A stretch of DNA of 64,000 nucleotides from Anarhynchus alexandrinus (GCA_008711295.1 VUYV01000225.1:475760-539759); one strand, 5' to 3'. Numbered from the stretch's first letter, positions 1 to 11,845 are shown. Program-made: numbers and translations. Notes: generated by a model not told the origin, from the letters alone.

Positions 1-81
1 TTGAGGAAATGTGTAAGCCACAAGTAGGAAACCTTGGCTTTGCTGGGTCAGTATTTAACGTGACTGCTTCCCTCTTTCCAG

Positions 82-181
82 GACAGGGATTTGGAGAGGC
101 TCCGTCGGAAGTGGCTGTGTGCCTTAACAAAGCGTCAGGAGTATCTTGATCAGCAGTTGCAAAAACTCGTTGGGAAGCCTG
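82..181 (+). CDS. KIF13B: KIF13B exon e1 (of those in window)
   Basis: It encodes fragment residues 1-34, a basic and glutamine-rich helical stretch (DLERLRRKW then KRQEYLDQQLQKLV). The acceptor is CCAG before position 82 and the donor is GTAAGC at 182. The exon is 100 nt and ends one base into an Asp codon. The residues match the vertebrate KIF13B stalk just before the DUF3694-type region. Confidence 0.93.
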
Positions 182-496
182 GTAAGCAAAATACCGTCAA
201 AGGTAACAATAGCGATAGGTTGAGAGACACATGCACACACGCTTTTTATCTTAATATATTGTAAAATTTAGAACAGAAGTTAATGGAGGGTCGACTCTCT
301 GAAGTCACCAGTAATTTGCTTTCAGTGAAACTAGCGTTAGAGAAACCTACATATAATCGTTCTTCGTTCTTGTATACCGCGTGTTTCTTTGCGTGCTGAA
401 TTTCTGAGCAGAGTGGGTTTTATTCTGTTATGGCACCGTAAAGGCACTGAGTAAGAAATGCTCTCTATTGTCCTGACTGACATCCTGCTTCTCCAG
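182..496 (+). other. KIF13B: Intron e1-e2 (315 bp)
   Basis: A short intron with donor GTAAGC and acceptor CTCCAG. I see no repeat or regulatory element in it. Confidence 0.85.
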
Positions 497-623
497 ATAA
501 AACAGAAGATGATGCGGATCGGGAGGCGCAGCTTTTAGAGATGAGGCTGACGCTGACTGAAGAAAGGAACGCTGTAATGGTCCCTTCTGCGGGCAGTGGG
601 ATCCCTGGAGCTCCAGCGGAGTG
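497..623 (+). CDS. KIF13B: KIF13B exon e2
   Basis: It encodes residues 34-76, including KTEDDADREAQ, EERNAVMVPS and GIPGAPAEW. This block is almost invariant in KIF13A/B proteins as I recall them. The exon is 127 nt. The donor GTATGA splits the Trp codon (TG/G), which is completed by the first base of e3. Joining e2 to e3 restores the expected EWTPVPGMETHIPV order. Confidence 0.95.
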
Positions 624-1283
624 GTATGAACATATATTGCCATATGCAAGAACGAATGTAAAAATGATGCATGGCCTGGTCCCGGCTTGGACTGTGGCCA
701 TTTTTTGCTTTCCTTAATCTGGCCTTTGTACGCTGCGTGAGCAAAGTTGTTAAAATTAGGCCTCTTGCTTAAATTATTTTATTAGGCTGTGTATCTGAAA
801 TGCAGAAATGCTATTTAGTAAACGATACTATTATTGATCAGAGTGTAATTATGACCTTCTGAAAAAACGGAATCAATATTTATTACCCCTGCGCTTACCA
901 TTTTAAAAAATTAGCTAATATGTTAATTACCTAGTTCATTCACTTAAAAGGCTGCTCCGTCATAATAAAACCGCATCTACAGGAGCATGTTGTTGCGCTC
1001 CTGGTTTGAGCGCAAAGTCTGTTTAGTCAGCAAGTGTTCCATGTAATTTTCTAAACATTAAAAATAGTAAACTACGCTAGACTGAGATTGCCGTGCCGTA
1101 GCAGCTGTGAGTAACAACTGTAGACAAGAAAACAAGGTTATTTCACTTCAGACCTCTTGTCTTCAGTTGCTTTCAACTTTCTGAAATTTTTTTCTGAGCA
1201 AAACTAATGGTATTTATCGATGGAATTGAATGTTGTGGAGTTTTGAGCTGAATTTTGTTGAAGCTAGTACTTCTGAAACATAA

Positions 1284-1383
1284 ACTGGGCTGGTGGGAGG
1301 TGTCCCTGCCTATGGCAGGGGGGTTGGAATTCGATGATCTTCAAGGTCCTTTCCAGCCTAAACCATTCTATGATTCTATGATA
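1284..1383 (+). mobile_element. CR1 LINE 3' tail fragment
   Basis: About 100 bp matching the very end of the avian CR1 consensus seen elsewhere in this window. It ends in the CATTCTATGATTCTATGAT tail. Severe 5' truncation is the usual outcome of CR1 insertion. Confidence 0.9.
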
Positions 1384-1820
1384 AAACCAGCAAATACTTG
1401 TTGGAAACACATCCAACTTTCACATCAAAGTGTTTGACTGGGTTTGAAAATAGTGGAGCTGCAAGAAACTTCCTTGAGGAAGAATCCGTTTTGAACACAT
1501 TTGCACCAGAGGAAATGTTTAGTATGATTCAAGCACCTTATATGTGACATAAGACTCCAGCCTGCTCTCGGCCACTGTGAAATTCATCAAGTCCGAGTTT
1601 GTCATGAGATGGCTACAGCCCTTTTTTACAGCTAAGATTGCAACGAGGAGTCTTAAAGTATTCCGTGCTTTGTGTTACATTTTTAGTACTTTATTAATGT
1701 TGTGTAGCTTAAAAGGCTCGGCCACAGCATATTTCATTTTAAAAACAAACGAGACACCACCTATGTTACCCCTTCTTCTGTGATACGAGAGATGCCTTAA
1801 ACAGCAGCTTTGACTCTTAA

Positions 1821-2528
1821 ATCCTAGAATGGTTTAGGTTGGAAAGGACCTTGAAGATCACTGAGTTCCAACCACCCTGCCATAGGCAGGGACACCTCCC
1901 ACCACACCAGGTTGCCCAAGGCCACGTCCAGCCTGGCCTTGAACACCTCCAGGGATGGGGCCTCAACAACCTCTCTGGGCAACCTGTGCCAGTGCCTCAC
2001 CACCCTCACAGTGAAAAACTTCTTCCTAATGTTCAATCTAAACCTGCCCTCTTCCAGTTTGAAGCCATTCCCCCTCGTCCTATCACTCCATGCCCCAGTA
2101 AAAAGTCCTTCCCCAGCTCTCCTGGAGCCCCTTTAGGGACTGGAAGGCCGCAATAAGATCTCCGCGGAGCCTTCTCTTCTCCAGGCTGAACAGCCCCAAC
2201 TCTCTCAGCCTCTCCTCATAGGAGAGGTGCTCCAGCCCTCGGATCATCCTCGTGGCCCTCCTCTGGCCACGCTCCAGCAGGTCCATGTCCTTCTTCTGTT
2301 GGGGACTCCAGAGCTGGATGCAGTACTCCAGGTGGGGTCTCACGAGAGTGGAGTAGAGGGGCAGAATCCCCTCCCTCGCCCTGCTGGCCACACTTCTTCT
2401 GATGCAGCCCAGGATGCGGTTGGCCTTCTGGGCTGCGATCGCACATTGCTGGCTCATGTTGAGCTTCTCGTCGATCAGCACCCCCAGGTCCTTCTCCTCA
2501 GTGCTGCTCTCCAGCCATTCCCCGATAT
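1821..2528 (-). mobile_element. CR1 LINE, 5'-truncated, reverse orientation
   Basis: About 700 bp carrying the end of CR1 ORF2 and the 3' UTR. The minus strand encodes the C-terminal part of the reverse-transcriptase protein (motifs [43 protein letters not shown]). The element is truncated and has no intact ORF2. It is very similar to the copies at 6102, 18940, 21536 and 29082, so these probably belong to one fairly young subfamily. Confidence 0.93.
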
Positions 2529-2988
2529 ACAAAACACAATATGTGTGTTTTGTGAGAAAGAGTAATAACTCTGTAGTGTGGCAGCAGCAACGTTAGTTTA
2601 AAAACTTTGACACTGGATTTTCTGATTCTCACTCTCTTCGCTGCCATCACTAATGCCGAGGGGTTTGCATTTAATAAGTGTGTGTCAGAGTAAATAAACT
2701 TAATTTCCCTATTAGCATTTTAGAGGGAGAAAATGTTTCTGAAAGCAGAGGTCAAAGAATATAATAATTTTAAGAGAGCTGGTATAAAAGAAATACCAAT
2801 TTAGTCGAGTCTCTCAGAACCTACAACAGTAAATTAAAATAAAGCTGTTTGCCAAAGATATCACTGGTCTGGCTTAAAATTGCAGTTGTACTGAATGTAA
2901 TGTACTGTGGGCTTGTACCAGAAGGTACGTGTGCTGGGTAAATCTGCGTTCGTTTAAATGCCGCCACTGTCCCTGTCTTGCATTTTAG

Positions 2989-3044
2989 GACTCCTGTTCC
3001 TGGTATGGAAACTCACATTCCTGTTATTTTCCTTGACTTGAATG
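2989..3044 (+). CDS. KIF13B: KIF13B exon e3
   Basis: A 56-nt exon encoding residues 76-95, TPVPGMETHIPVIFLDLN. This is the first beta-strand-like part of the DUF3694-type region. The acceptor is TTTTAG and the donor GTAAGT. It ends one base into an Ala codon completed in e4. Confidence 0.94.
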
Positions 3045-4497
3045 GTAAGTGGTTCTTACAATGACAGAGGACTTTAAAACAAACTTTGTACACCCAATGA
3101 CATTATAGAATTTAGGCAAGTTAATAAAATGAAGGAATGCCTGGAATGGCGGGTAGATTAATTTGAGAGTGCACATTTTTCACTGAAACATATTGTTTAA
3201 TGTTTCAGAACCCACAGCATTGTGTATGGAAGGAACCATCGGTTTTAGTGGTTTTAATCTGGTTTTGCAGATATTTAATAAGTAAAATAGAAATAGTAAA
3301 ATGAGTACATCAAAGGGAGTGAACAGCGAAAGCCAGTGTAAAATAAAAAATATTGTTGGGAATGTTCTTTTTGAGGTCTCACAAGGATATAGCACTGATG
3401 CTATATCCTATAATTCCTTTACTGATGACTTAGAAGAAAATGTGAAGTCACTGGTAATAACATCTGCGTGTCAAAAAAACCTGCACGATAAGCTGAAGTT
3501 AGTTTCACAGTGTATGATCCTGTGTGTTTCTTTAAACAATGTACGTTTCAGTACATCCGAATAGAAGATCCAATTCGAACAATGTATTTGTCAGATATTT
3601 CTACCAAAGATGGGAAACTGTAGCCAAGAAAGCGGCAACCCCAGAGTAGCCCAGGGAGCCAACGGTGCCCAATCAGTTGAACAAATCCTTGTCAAGATGT
3701 TTAAAAGAGGGTTAATGCTTGGCTTAGAAGCGTCAGGTGAGAGTGGAGAGGTGGCATTCTGCCTGCTGCGAGGGGGCCTTTGCTGCAATGCTGTTTAGAT
3801 TTCTGGTTTGTTCACCTCAAAAAGCTCATTGATACATCAAATGGCTTCAGAGAGGAGCTGGTTAATAATTCATTCATGGTGAGAGACTGGAGCCAGCACA
3901 GGTTGAGCTTCTTCTCAAAAACCAGATGAAGGGTTTGTTTAATCACGGTCTAAAAGTGCTGTATTTTTACTTGCTCAACCAGCAGCTTATCTTTACTTAA
4001 AAAAAACCAAAACAGAACACCTAACTAATGCCAAATGTGCAATGTTCTTAGTGTGATTGAGCAGTAGTGCTGAAAATAAACCCGTGGGCAAGCAGGGGAT
4101 GTTTTCAACTGGGGGAGGTTCCTGCACAAGAGGACTTTATAAGGTGCTCTAGAGTCTGTGTCCCCAAATCTTCTGTAGAGACATGGGATTCTTTTTGAAG
4201 TGGAAAAATGGAGGCAGCTTTTCTTTCATAGTGTCCTGGTTTGTATTAGTTCCTTCTAAACTCATAAGTCTTTTTTTCCCTCCTCTGCCTCTGTCTTTGA
4301 AGAGGGGTAGAGGAGAGCATCTGTTGGTCCCATCTGGGGTCCCCCAGCTCCCCAGTAGCCGATTTAGCCTAAACCACGACACGTAGGTAGATTGTCAGTT
4401 GCCAGGCTGGGGAGATAATGATGAAAATGTGAATTCCTGACTTGCCGGATGTTTTGCTTTGTGTCTCCTCACCTTCTGCGTTCACTTGTGTTTCCAG
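3045..4497 (+). other. KIF13B: Intron e3-e4 (1.45 kb)
   Basis: It holds a short LTR-like element at 4232-4381. Apart from that I recognise nothing. Confidence 0.85.
4232..4381. mobile_element. Short LTR-like element with inverted ends
   Basis: The 150-bp segment starts TGTCCTGGTTT and ends AAACCACGACA. The ends form an 11-bp inverted repeat with one mismatch and obey the TG...CA rule of retroviral LTRs. Similar termini occur on avian endogenous-retrovirus LTRs as I recall them. It carries no coding sequence. It may be an internally deleted solo LTR or a small non-autonomous element. No clear target-site duplication is visible. Confidence 0.45.
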
Positions 4498-4622
4498 CTG
4501 ATGACTTCAGTTCCCAAGATAACCTGGATGACCCAGAAGCGGGTGGGTGGGACGCTACTCTTGTTGCAGAAGAGGAGGAGGAATTCTTTGAACTGCAGAT
4601 TGTGAAGCATCATGACAGTGAG
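4498..4622 (+). CDS. KIF13B: KIF13B exon e4
   Basis: It encodes residues 95-136, ADDFSSQDNLDDPEAGGWD followed by an acidic EEEEEFFELQIVKHHDSE run. This is a conserved acidic loop in the DUF3694-type region. The acceptor is TTCCAG and the donor GTGAGC. It ends in phase 0. Confidence 0.95.
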
Positions 4623-5759
4623 GTGAGCAGAGATGCAGACCGGTATTTTAGTTCAGGAGTCTTTTTTTGTTCTGTTTATGTATTCAGATGTTAAAACAGT
4701 GCATCAAAGACAGCATACAAAGGATGCAACACATCTGTTTCTTATACATCACACATCAACGTTTCTTATATGACTGACTGTGTTTTGAGGGACTATTTGC
4801 TAGGAGTATAACCATGATTTGAAAAATAAGAAAAGTCAAGGATCTTCCTTCATCTAAATCCAGGCGTTACAAAAGCTGGAGATTCTGAGTTTGTTTTTTA
4901 AAAAATAAAACAAAAACCCTGAGCAAATTGGAGTACGGAAGACGCCAGCTGAAAAACCAATCTTAACTGTTACTACAGTTTATCTATTTACCTCTCCATT
5001 GTTACATTCATTATACTCCATTTTGCCCCATAGCTCATAGTTTTACAACATTACAATTGTTAGTTGGTAATTTTTGCTATTAGGTTTAGAATCTCTGATT
5101 TTTTTTTACCTTAAAATTTTGCTCCTTACTCTGAAACTTATTTGTTTTCAGAGGAGCTTTATTCCTCATGGTTTTGGTGGGTTTGTTGTTCTGTTTTGTT
5201 TTTAAAGCTTGTAAAGATGGCTACCAGGCCGTTTTTCTTATGGCTTGAAGATAAACCATTTAAATCTTTAGTAATACTTAAATTTTAACATTCAAGAAGA
5301 TAAATGCCGGCTTTTGCTGTATTGCTAGAAATATTTCAGCAAAGTTATTTCTCAAATACAGACGGGAGAGTTTATGTGGTGTGATGGAAGATTTTCACTG
5401 CAATCTCTGTTCTCTCTGGTTTATCTTAGTAAATTAGGCCAAATGGTCCTGTAGTTCTGCAGATTTTATAATTTATTTGCAATGATCCTGGGTGTTCAGA
5501 GATCTTTTTTTCAAGAGGAAACGTTGCAGAGTTTGAGCAAGTTGGCATTTTTAATCCCAACATCTTCATTTGGCAAACTAATCTTGATTTTTAAATGGCC
5601 TCTTCTGAAGTGCAGGGATTTTTCTTCATAGGGAGTGAAATGGAGAAGCTGACTCTCAAAATTTATGTATTATGTATTTTTGTTAATTATGCTTAATTAA
5701 TTACAGTTAATTATACACCTAATTATGCTTATTAGAGGATACATTTTTTTCCTTTGCAG
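4623..5759 (+). other. KIF13B: Intron e4-e5 (1.1 kb)
   Basis: AT-rich, with a run of TTAATTA motifs around 5685-5730 close to the acceptor. No repeat was recognised. Confidence 0.85.
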
Positions 5760-5936
5760 GTGAAAGCAGAAGCCTCATGGGATTCCACAGTCCACGACTG
5801 TATCCAGCTCAGTAAAGGAACAGCAGCAGATGAAAGAGTTTACCTTATTGTGAGAGCCACTGTCCAGCTCAGCCACCCTGCGGAAATGCAATTAGTGTTA
5901 CGCAAGCGCATTTGCGTTAATGTGTATGGCAGACAG
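5760..5936 (+). CDS. KIF13B: KIF13B exon e5
   Basis: A 177-nt phase-0 exon encoding residues 137-195. It includes VKAEASWDS, VYLIVRATVQLSHPAEMQLVL and RKRICVNVYGRQ, the core of the DUF3694-type region of kinesin-3 proteins. The acceptor is TTTGCAG and the donor GTATGT. Its length is a multiple of three, so skipping would keep the frame. Confidence 0.96.
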
Positions 5937-7930
5937 GTATGTCTTTTATAATCCTTCACGCTTTCACTCTGCCCCATTTTGTCGCTGCTTGAAGAGGGGA
6001 AGGCGGTGCTTTGTGCAATATGCTGCTGCTATGACTCTTGCTTTCTTGTAGCAACCTCCTCTCCCTGAACGGAAGCACCGTATTAATGGCATGCATCATT
6101 TGAGAGGCTGAGAGAGTTGGGGCTGTTCAGCCTGGAGAAGAGAAGGCTCCGGGGAGATCTTATTGCGGCCTTCCAGTCCCTAAAGGGGCTCCAGGAGAGC
6201 TGGGGAAGGACTTTTTACTGGGGCATGGAGTGATAGGACGAGGGGGAATGGCTTCAAACTGGAAGAGGGCAGGTTTAGATTGAACATTAGGAAGAAGTTT
6301 TTCACTGTGAGGGTGGTGAGGCACTGGCACAGGTTGCCCAGAGAGGTTGTTGAGTCACCATCCCTGGAGGTGTTCAAGGCCAGGCTGGACGTGGCCTTGG
6401 GCAACCTGGTGTGGTGGGAGGTGTCCCTGCCTATGGCAGGGGGGTTGGAACTCGATGATCTTCAAGGTCCTTTCCAACCTAAACCATTCTATGATTCTAT
6501 GATTCTATGATCAAGACTTTCAGCTGCCAAGTAATTTTCGTAGTATTTTATGTATTGTGGATGATAATACAACTTTTTTTTAAGGGCTCAGTGACATCTC
6601 TGAGATACTCAGCATTATTTGTGTTAACTACTAAGTGCTTTATCCCCAGTTGCTGGAAAAAGTAGAAAGAGTTAACTTCTCATGAGCCTGGAGTTCATGT
6701 TCTGCAAAAACTGTGCATCAGAAGAAACTTGTGTTTCCCTGCTCCTATAGTATGTTCACACATTACTGCTAAACATTTCTATTTATGCATCCAGATATTT
6801 AGAGATAAACTAGCAGTAGTTGGAGCAGAGGTCCCATTGTGTAATTTGTCAAAGTTAATCACTCTTGGTCTTTTATGTTTTCCAGTTGGCTTGTGCTCTG
6901 ATGATAACGTGTAGGTGAGAGCAGGATGTTTGATAAACAGAAAGCAGAAGGTTGTCATTTCATTTGCAGCATCATGGCCTGAGAAATATTTAATTCTTGA
7001 GAAAGACGGTGAGGCAGAGTTTGTTCAGCATTGCCTCAGCACCCAGCTTCCCCCGGCAGTGATGATGACAAAGCAGAAAGCCTGAATTGTTATTCTCTTT
7101 GCACATCTGTAGTTAAAATCTGAAGCAAGAGCAGAAGAGGTGTGGTCACACCCAGAAAGCCTGTAGGCAACTCTAAACTGCTTTTAGTGCTAGGAATAGA
7201 ACTACAGTTCTTGGTGCTTCGATCAGGCAAAGGCTTTTTCTCAGAAAGGGAACAGTGAATTTTTTGTCGTATAGAATGGAAGAGAGTATTCAATAGATAA
7301 ATTGAGCGTGCCAAAAATTACAATTGTGTTAAGTCTTCATCAATTCTGTTTTCTGCGGATTTAGTCAATGATGTTTTTTAATTTTATTCGACACAGAATC
7401 TTTGGCTTTCTTGCTAGGTTTCTAAAAACCCTCGTCAATAACCTTTCCCGGGTGTTCGTCTCAGCAGCATCTTTGAATGACTCATCTCTGCATTAATTCA
7501 ACAGTCCAGTTCTTAACCCTGCAAGGCGCCAAGTCAGCATAAACAATGACCATGCCCCCTTAAATCATTCTTCATAACGATCTCTTTGGTCAAGAATTTA
7601 ATGCCTGTACTTGTCAATATTCAAGACAAGTCACCTAGGGCTCTATCAAAAAAAAAACCCCACCCCACCTCTAGAACTCGCAAATGCTTTGTGCGCTGGT
7701 TAAGCGGTCACCTTGCAATGATGGAATTTAATCCTCTCTCTCTATCTAAAATACAGACAAGCAAATGATTTGTCTCCGAGTTAAAATCTTCGACTCTTAC
7801 GTATTTATTGTCTACTCGTTTGGGTTTGGTCTTCTTTCATTGTAAACTATATTTACTTTTGCTGAAATATGTTAAACCATGTTTTACTTAAAGCAAGAAA
7901 TGTTTTCCTTTTTTTTTTGCCTCCCCACAG
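5937..7930 (+). other. KIF13B: Intron e5-e6 (2.0 kb)
   Basis: It contains a CR1 copy on the plus strand (6102-6511). The rest is unremarkable. The acceptor is preceded by a strong T-rich tract. Confidence 0.85.
6102..6511 (+). mobile_element. CR1 LINE 3' fragment
   Basis: About 410 bp of CR1 ORF2 end and 3' UTR. It ends in three tandem ATTCTATG units. It is oriented opposite to the 1821-2528 copy and is nearly complementary to its 3' part. Confidence 0.93.
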
Positions 7931-8023
7931 GGTTTTGCACAGAGTTTCCTCCGAAGAATGTCTCACCGAAGTTCTATTCCTGGCTGTGGTATCACTTTTG
8001 AGATAGTCTCAAATATTCCAGAG
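7931..8023 (+). CDS. KIF13B: KIF13B exon e6
   Basis: A 93-nt phase-0 exon encoding residues 196-226, GFAQSFLRRMSHRSSIPGCG then ITFEIVSNIPE. The acceptor is CCACAG and the donor GTGAAT. It closes the DUF3694-type region. Confidence 0.95.
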
Positions 8024-8957
8024 GTGAATAAGAAATCAGAGTATCTGAATTGGCTAAGAGCCTCTAACTTTCTGATTTTTCCCTTATTTTGAGCATGCTA
8101 GCTCTTGCTGCTGCAAGCATAAACTATGGTTCTTAGAGAAGATTAAGCATATTCCTTTACATGCTGTGACTTCGCAGCAACCTGTGTCTTATCAGTGTCA
8201 CTATGTATTTCGTTGAGTGAGCATCTATTTGCTCAGGTCCTTGAAGAAACGTTTTAGAGAGAGAAAAAGGGGAGTAAAGATGGGTAGGTGAAGTGCCTAA
8301 TGTAGGGAGCATGAGAATATGTAAAAAATAACAAATAAGCATTTTCTCAGTAATGTCTTTATGCAACTCTTGATTCCTGAGTATGTTCCCGGTTAGATGC
8401 TAATCCTTTTCTTCCAAACAGATGCTCTATCAGAGCACTTGTAAAAACATTAACACATGAAGAGCCAAAAGTCTGATTGCTGCCTGACTCTGTCTTTTAT
8501 GTTCTGCTGTATTTAGCACTCTGTGTTGAAATGTTTCAAGCAATGCTCTATTTTTTCCTTGCAAGTCACTTGAAATTCTGTTTTCCTCACGGGGTAGATA
8601 ACGCCCCAAATGTGTTTGAGCACTTTTTAATTACAAAATATCTGAATGCAGCCCTTTTGCTAATCAATGTCTCACTGTAGACTCTCAAAAACAAAACCCA
8701 AAAGAACAATAACCATGTACAGCGTGAGATGTCTGTGACAGTGGTAGGAGCACCCATGAAGTTGGCATGGCACGAGTTCCTTCAATGTAACGAGGCTTAT
8801 ATTTAGAAATCTCCCAACAAGACGCCTGAATCTGCCCTGAGCTTAAGGGAAAACAACGTTAAATCTGTCCTGCATTTAAAAATGTGTTCTCTTCGGGGCT
8901 GATGTGGGAGATTTTTATAGTATCTTAACAGAATATAATTTCTTTTCGCCTCCCTAG
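8024..8957 (+). other. KIF13B: Intron e6-e7 (0.9 kb)
   Basis: No repeat or gene is recognised in this AT-rich intron. Confidence 0.85.
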
Positions 8958-9110
8958 GATGCTCAAGGAGCTGAGGAGCGGGAGGCGCTGGCCAGAATGG
9001 CAGCAAACGTTGAAGACGCAGCTTCGGCTGACTCCGAAGCCTATATAGAGAAGTACCTGCGGAGCATGCTGGCTGTGGAGAACATTCTCACCTTGGATCG
9101 TCTGCGCCAG
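8958..9110 (+). CDS. KIF13B: KIF13B exon e7
   Basis: A 153-nt phase-0 exon encoding residues 227-277. It includes DAQGAEEREALARMAANVE and SEAYIEKYLRSMLAVEN, and ends TLDRLRQ. It is predicted to be helical. The donor GTCTGT is weak, because C at +3 and T at +4 depart from consensus. With a length divisible by three, occasional skipping would be in frame. Confidence 0.95.
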
Positions 9111-10100
9111 GTCTGTTTTTAAGGCTGTAGCGGACGGCGGAGAATACGCTTACTGGGAACAGTGTAAGGCGATGCTGACGTTCTCAGGAGTGCGTACGAT
9201 GGCTGACGAACCAAACGCCCCACTTCGGGGCGTACCTCAGCCTTACAAAGTGTGCGTGTGGCAAACAGCCAGAGAAGCAAATGTCGTTCTCTTTGCAGAG
9301 ATGTTCTCGCTCACCTCCCCGCAGTATGGATGGATGGGGCTGGGAGCTTTCTATTAAATGCGCTATTATGGGATGCTTGGTTTGTTTTTAAGACTGTGCA
9401 TTGCTAATTATGGTTCAGAACAAGCAGTTGTGTGGCGTTAGCTTTTGCTTTCTGAAGCTTCGGCTTCAGTAATAATTTCCGAAGTTGCTAGTAGAATTCT
9501 TGTCATTTTGCCCATATTCTGCCTTGAAGTAACCAAACCCCTCCTGTCAATAAATAAGACATTGACTGGGTTAATCTTAAGTACTGTAACTTGATATGTT
9601 TACCAGGAAAAATACAGGAGAGAAAAACATTTATTGAAAATTGTTTTTCTGGATATAAATTATGCAAGCACAAAAGAAAGTTATGCAAAACAAGCTCGAG
9701 TGTGTGCCTGCCCGCTATAAATTAATGGGGAAGTGTGATGCACTCTAAGTATTGAAAGCAAGTTCCCTGTCGTCTATAATTAGTTTAAAGGATTAAAAGA
9801 GGAGCTCAGCTAGGAAAGGGAGTCTTAGTCTTTGCACCTGTAACAGTCGTCATCTAGGATCAGAACTAGCTGTAAAATCCTGTGTGTGCCAATCAGCAAA
9901 ACAGTGGATGTTAGTTTATCCACTCCCAGCCGCGTTACTGCAAGTTCTAGATCAGAGGAGACTTTACAGACAGGAACCTGGGCAATAAGGCTGTTTAGAA
10001 ACGTTTTTCTTGTATAGACAAAACTATCTTGGGATGATTGGAGCTTAGATTCTTGCAAAACATGCGTATTTTCTTTGTTTTGCTTCTCTGTGATTGTCAG
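9111..10100 (+). other. KIF13B: Intron e7-e8 (1.0 kb)
   Basis: Nothing is recognised. A 177-residue frame on the opposite strand overlaps its end and e8. It has no family resemblance and is taken as chance. Confidence 0.8.
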
Positions 10101-10178
10101 GAAGTTGCTGTAAAAGAGCAGCTGATGGGAAAAGGAAAACTCTACCGCAGGAGCCTGAGCTCTCCCAACGTGAATCGG
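10101..10178 (+). CDS. KIF13B: KIF13B exon e8 (first Par1/14-3-3 type Ser site)
   Basis: It encodes residues 278-303, EVAVKEQLMGKGKLYRRSLSSPNVNR. RRSLSS has Arg at -3 to Ser, matching the segment in which Par1b/MARK2 phosphorylation (human Ser1381, as I recall) allows 14-3-3 binding and regulates KIF13B. The exon is 78 nt in phase 0. The donor is GTGAGT. Confidence 0.95.
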
Positions 10179-10830
10179 GTGAGTATTCCACGCTGGCATC
10201 TGCAGCATGGTGAGGGCAGCAGGTCCAGTCTTTCCGTTACAGGTCCCTGTGATGCCAGAGTCATGAAGTATAGCAATAAATTTCCTTCTCTTTGACCCTT
10301 CTGTTTGTCTGTGCTGTTTGGGAGCATGTGAGTCGCTAAGTGGAGACAAGATCTGCACATATTCACGCTTTCATCATAGAGGCTAGTGTGCTTGAAAGCA
10401 CCCCCATAAATCCAGACTCTCTGAAAAAGCAACATAACAAGAACTTCTGCGTATTTTTTTTTCTGAACACTTGACATTTTTTCATTTAGCGATCAAGTTG
10501 AAGATTTTTTTTTCTTTAAAATGTTTGAAAGCAAGTTACAAGGGTTTACTGAATTTAAACTTTGTAACAGTGTTGTGCATAAGAAAGATGAGACTTCTGT
10601 TGTCCAAAATTTGGAGAGAAATCATTTGATAGAACTGGTAATCAAACTTGTCAAATTCTGGCTCCTTCCAGGTCAATAACTGGGATTTCACCTTTCATCT
10701 CTTGGATTTCAGTTCTGCTTTAACTGCAAAACTGTTTCTTTTCACCCTTCCTTGTGTTTGTCCAGAGGCGTTTTTATTAGTTGTTTAAGTTTTTGTTAAG
10801 AAATAATTCTGCTTGTCTTAACTATTTCAG
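10179..10830 (+). other. KIF13B: Intron e8-e9 (0.65 kb)
   Basis: No element is recognised. Confidence 0.85.
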
Positions 10831-10884
10831 CTTTCTGGAAGCCGCCAAGATTTATCACTTCCCTATAACCTCAGCAGTAACCGG
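10831..10884 (+). CDS. KIF13B: KIF13B exon e9
   Basis: A 54-nt phase-0 exon encoding residues 304-321, LSGSRQDLSLPYNLSSNR. The acceptor is TTTCAG and the donor GTAAGT. It is a small in-frame cassette between the two Ser regulatory sites. Confidence 0.93.
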
Positions 10885-11845
10885 GTAAGTTTCTGGAGGT
10901 CTCCCGGGAAATCTTCTGTAGAAAAAAGGTAGCTACAGTCACTACACTATACCGGTTACAGGGGCATAAGTGGGAAATATCGGTAAAGGATGAGGCACCC
11001 GTGTGCTCCTGGTATCCTTGGGACAGTTCCTAGGACATACTGGCTTTGGATGTGCTACACTAGACCTCTCTGGGAAAGTTCCCAGGCCTTCATCAGTCGC
11101 GTAGCACCGCTGCCGACCGCGATGGGATGCACGATGGCAGACCCGAGTTGAGCAGGCGAGAGTAAACGTAGCCGTCCATCACACAGGAGTGCATTTATCG
11201 GGGGGAATTTTCTCATTGTCAAGCTTCAGAGCTCTTCCAAAGCTTTCACCTGGGTGGATGCAAACCTTCTGGGTAAGGGACAAATTTGGGTTCATATGTA
11301 AGTTCATCTCTAGAAGGTCCACCTCTAGGACAGAATAGAGGCCTGTGAAGAGAGTCTCTGACCTTCAGAGGGAAACCAGCAGTCTTCAGCTTGTGGTGGG
11401 TGCTAATTCAGCCCATTACACTCCTTAAAAACAACATTATACATCAAAAGTATTTCTTTAAAAAGGGAAAGATTAAATTTAAGCTTATTTTCTAAACCCT
11501 AGATAAACTGAAGGGTCTTCTCCTGATAGATATTCTGCCCAGCGAGCGTGTAGTCATTTTAAAAGGGAGAATCTAGTGGTGACAAGGCATTTTAATGCAT
11601 AATGCAGTTGCACAGAATAATAGAATTTTGATGTAGTGCTCTAGCATTGGTTGCTAAATCTGCTACATCTGATCCATGGAGAGAATGCTAAAATACATGC
11701 AGGTGATAAAGTGCTTTTAGCAACTCCTATTTGGAGAGAACTGTGGGATGTTTCAATGTTGTAGGTTTTTAAAGTGAAAATTAAAGACCAGAGTTCTTAA
11801 TGATTTCTGTTTTTCTCCTCCCTTCCCCTCAATGATTTCTCTCAT

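Larger units (their letters stand above)
624..2988 (+). other. KIF13B: Intron e2-e3 (2.4 kb)
   Basis: It contains two CR1 fragments in opposite orientations (1284-1383 plus, 1821-2528 minus). The remaining sequence is AT-rich with no recognisable element. Confidence 0.85.

Noticed and set aside
2083..2532. 149-residue minus-strand frame with RT-like motifs
   Set aside because: It is the truncated end of CR1 ORF2, not a host gene. The same applies to the frames at 19210-19554, 21425-21994 and 42955-43527.
9825..10358. 177-residue minus-strand frame
   Set aside because: It overlaps KIF13B exon e8 on the opposite strand and has no family resemblance or splice support.
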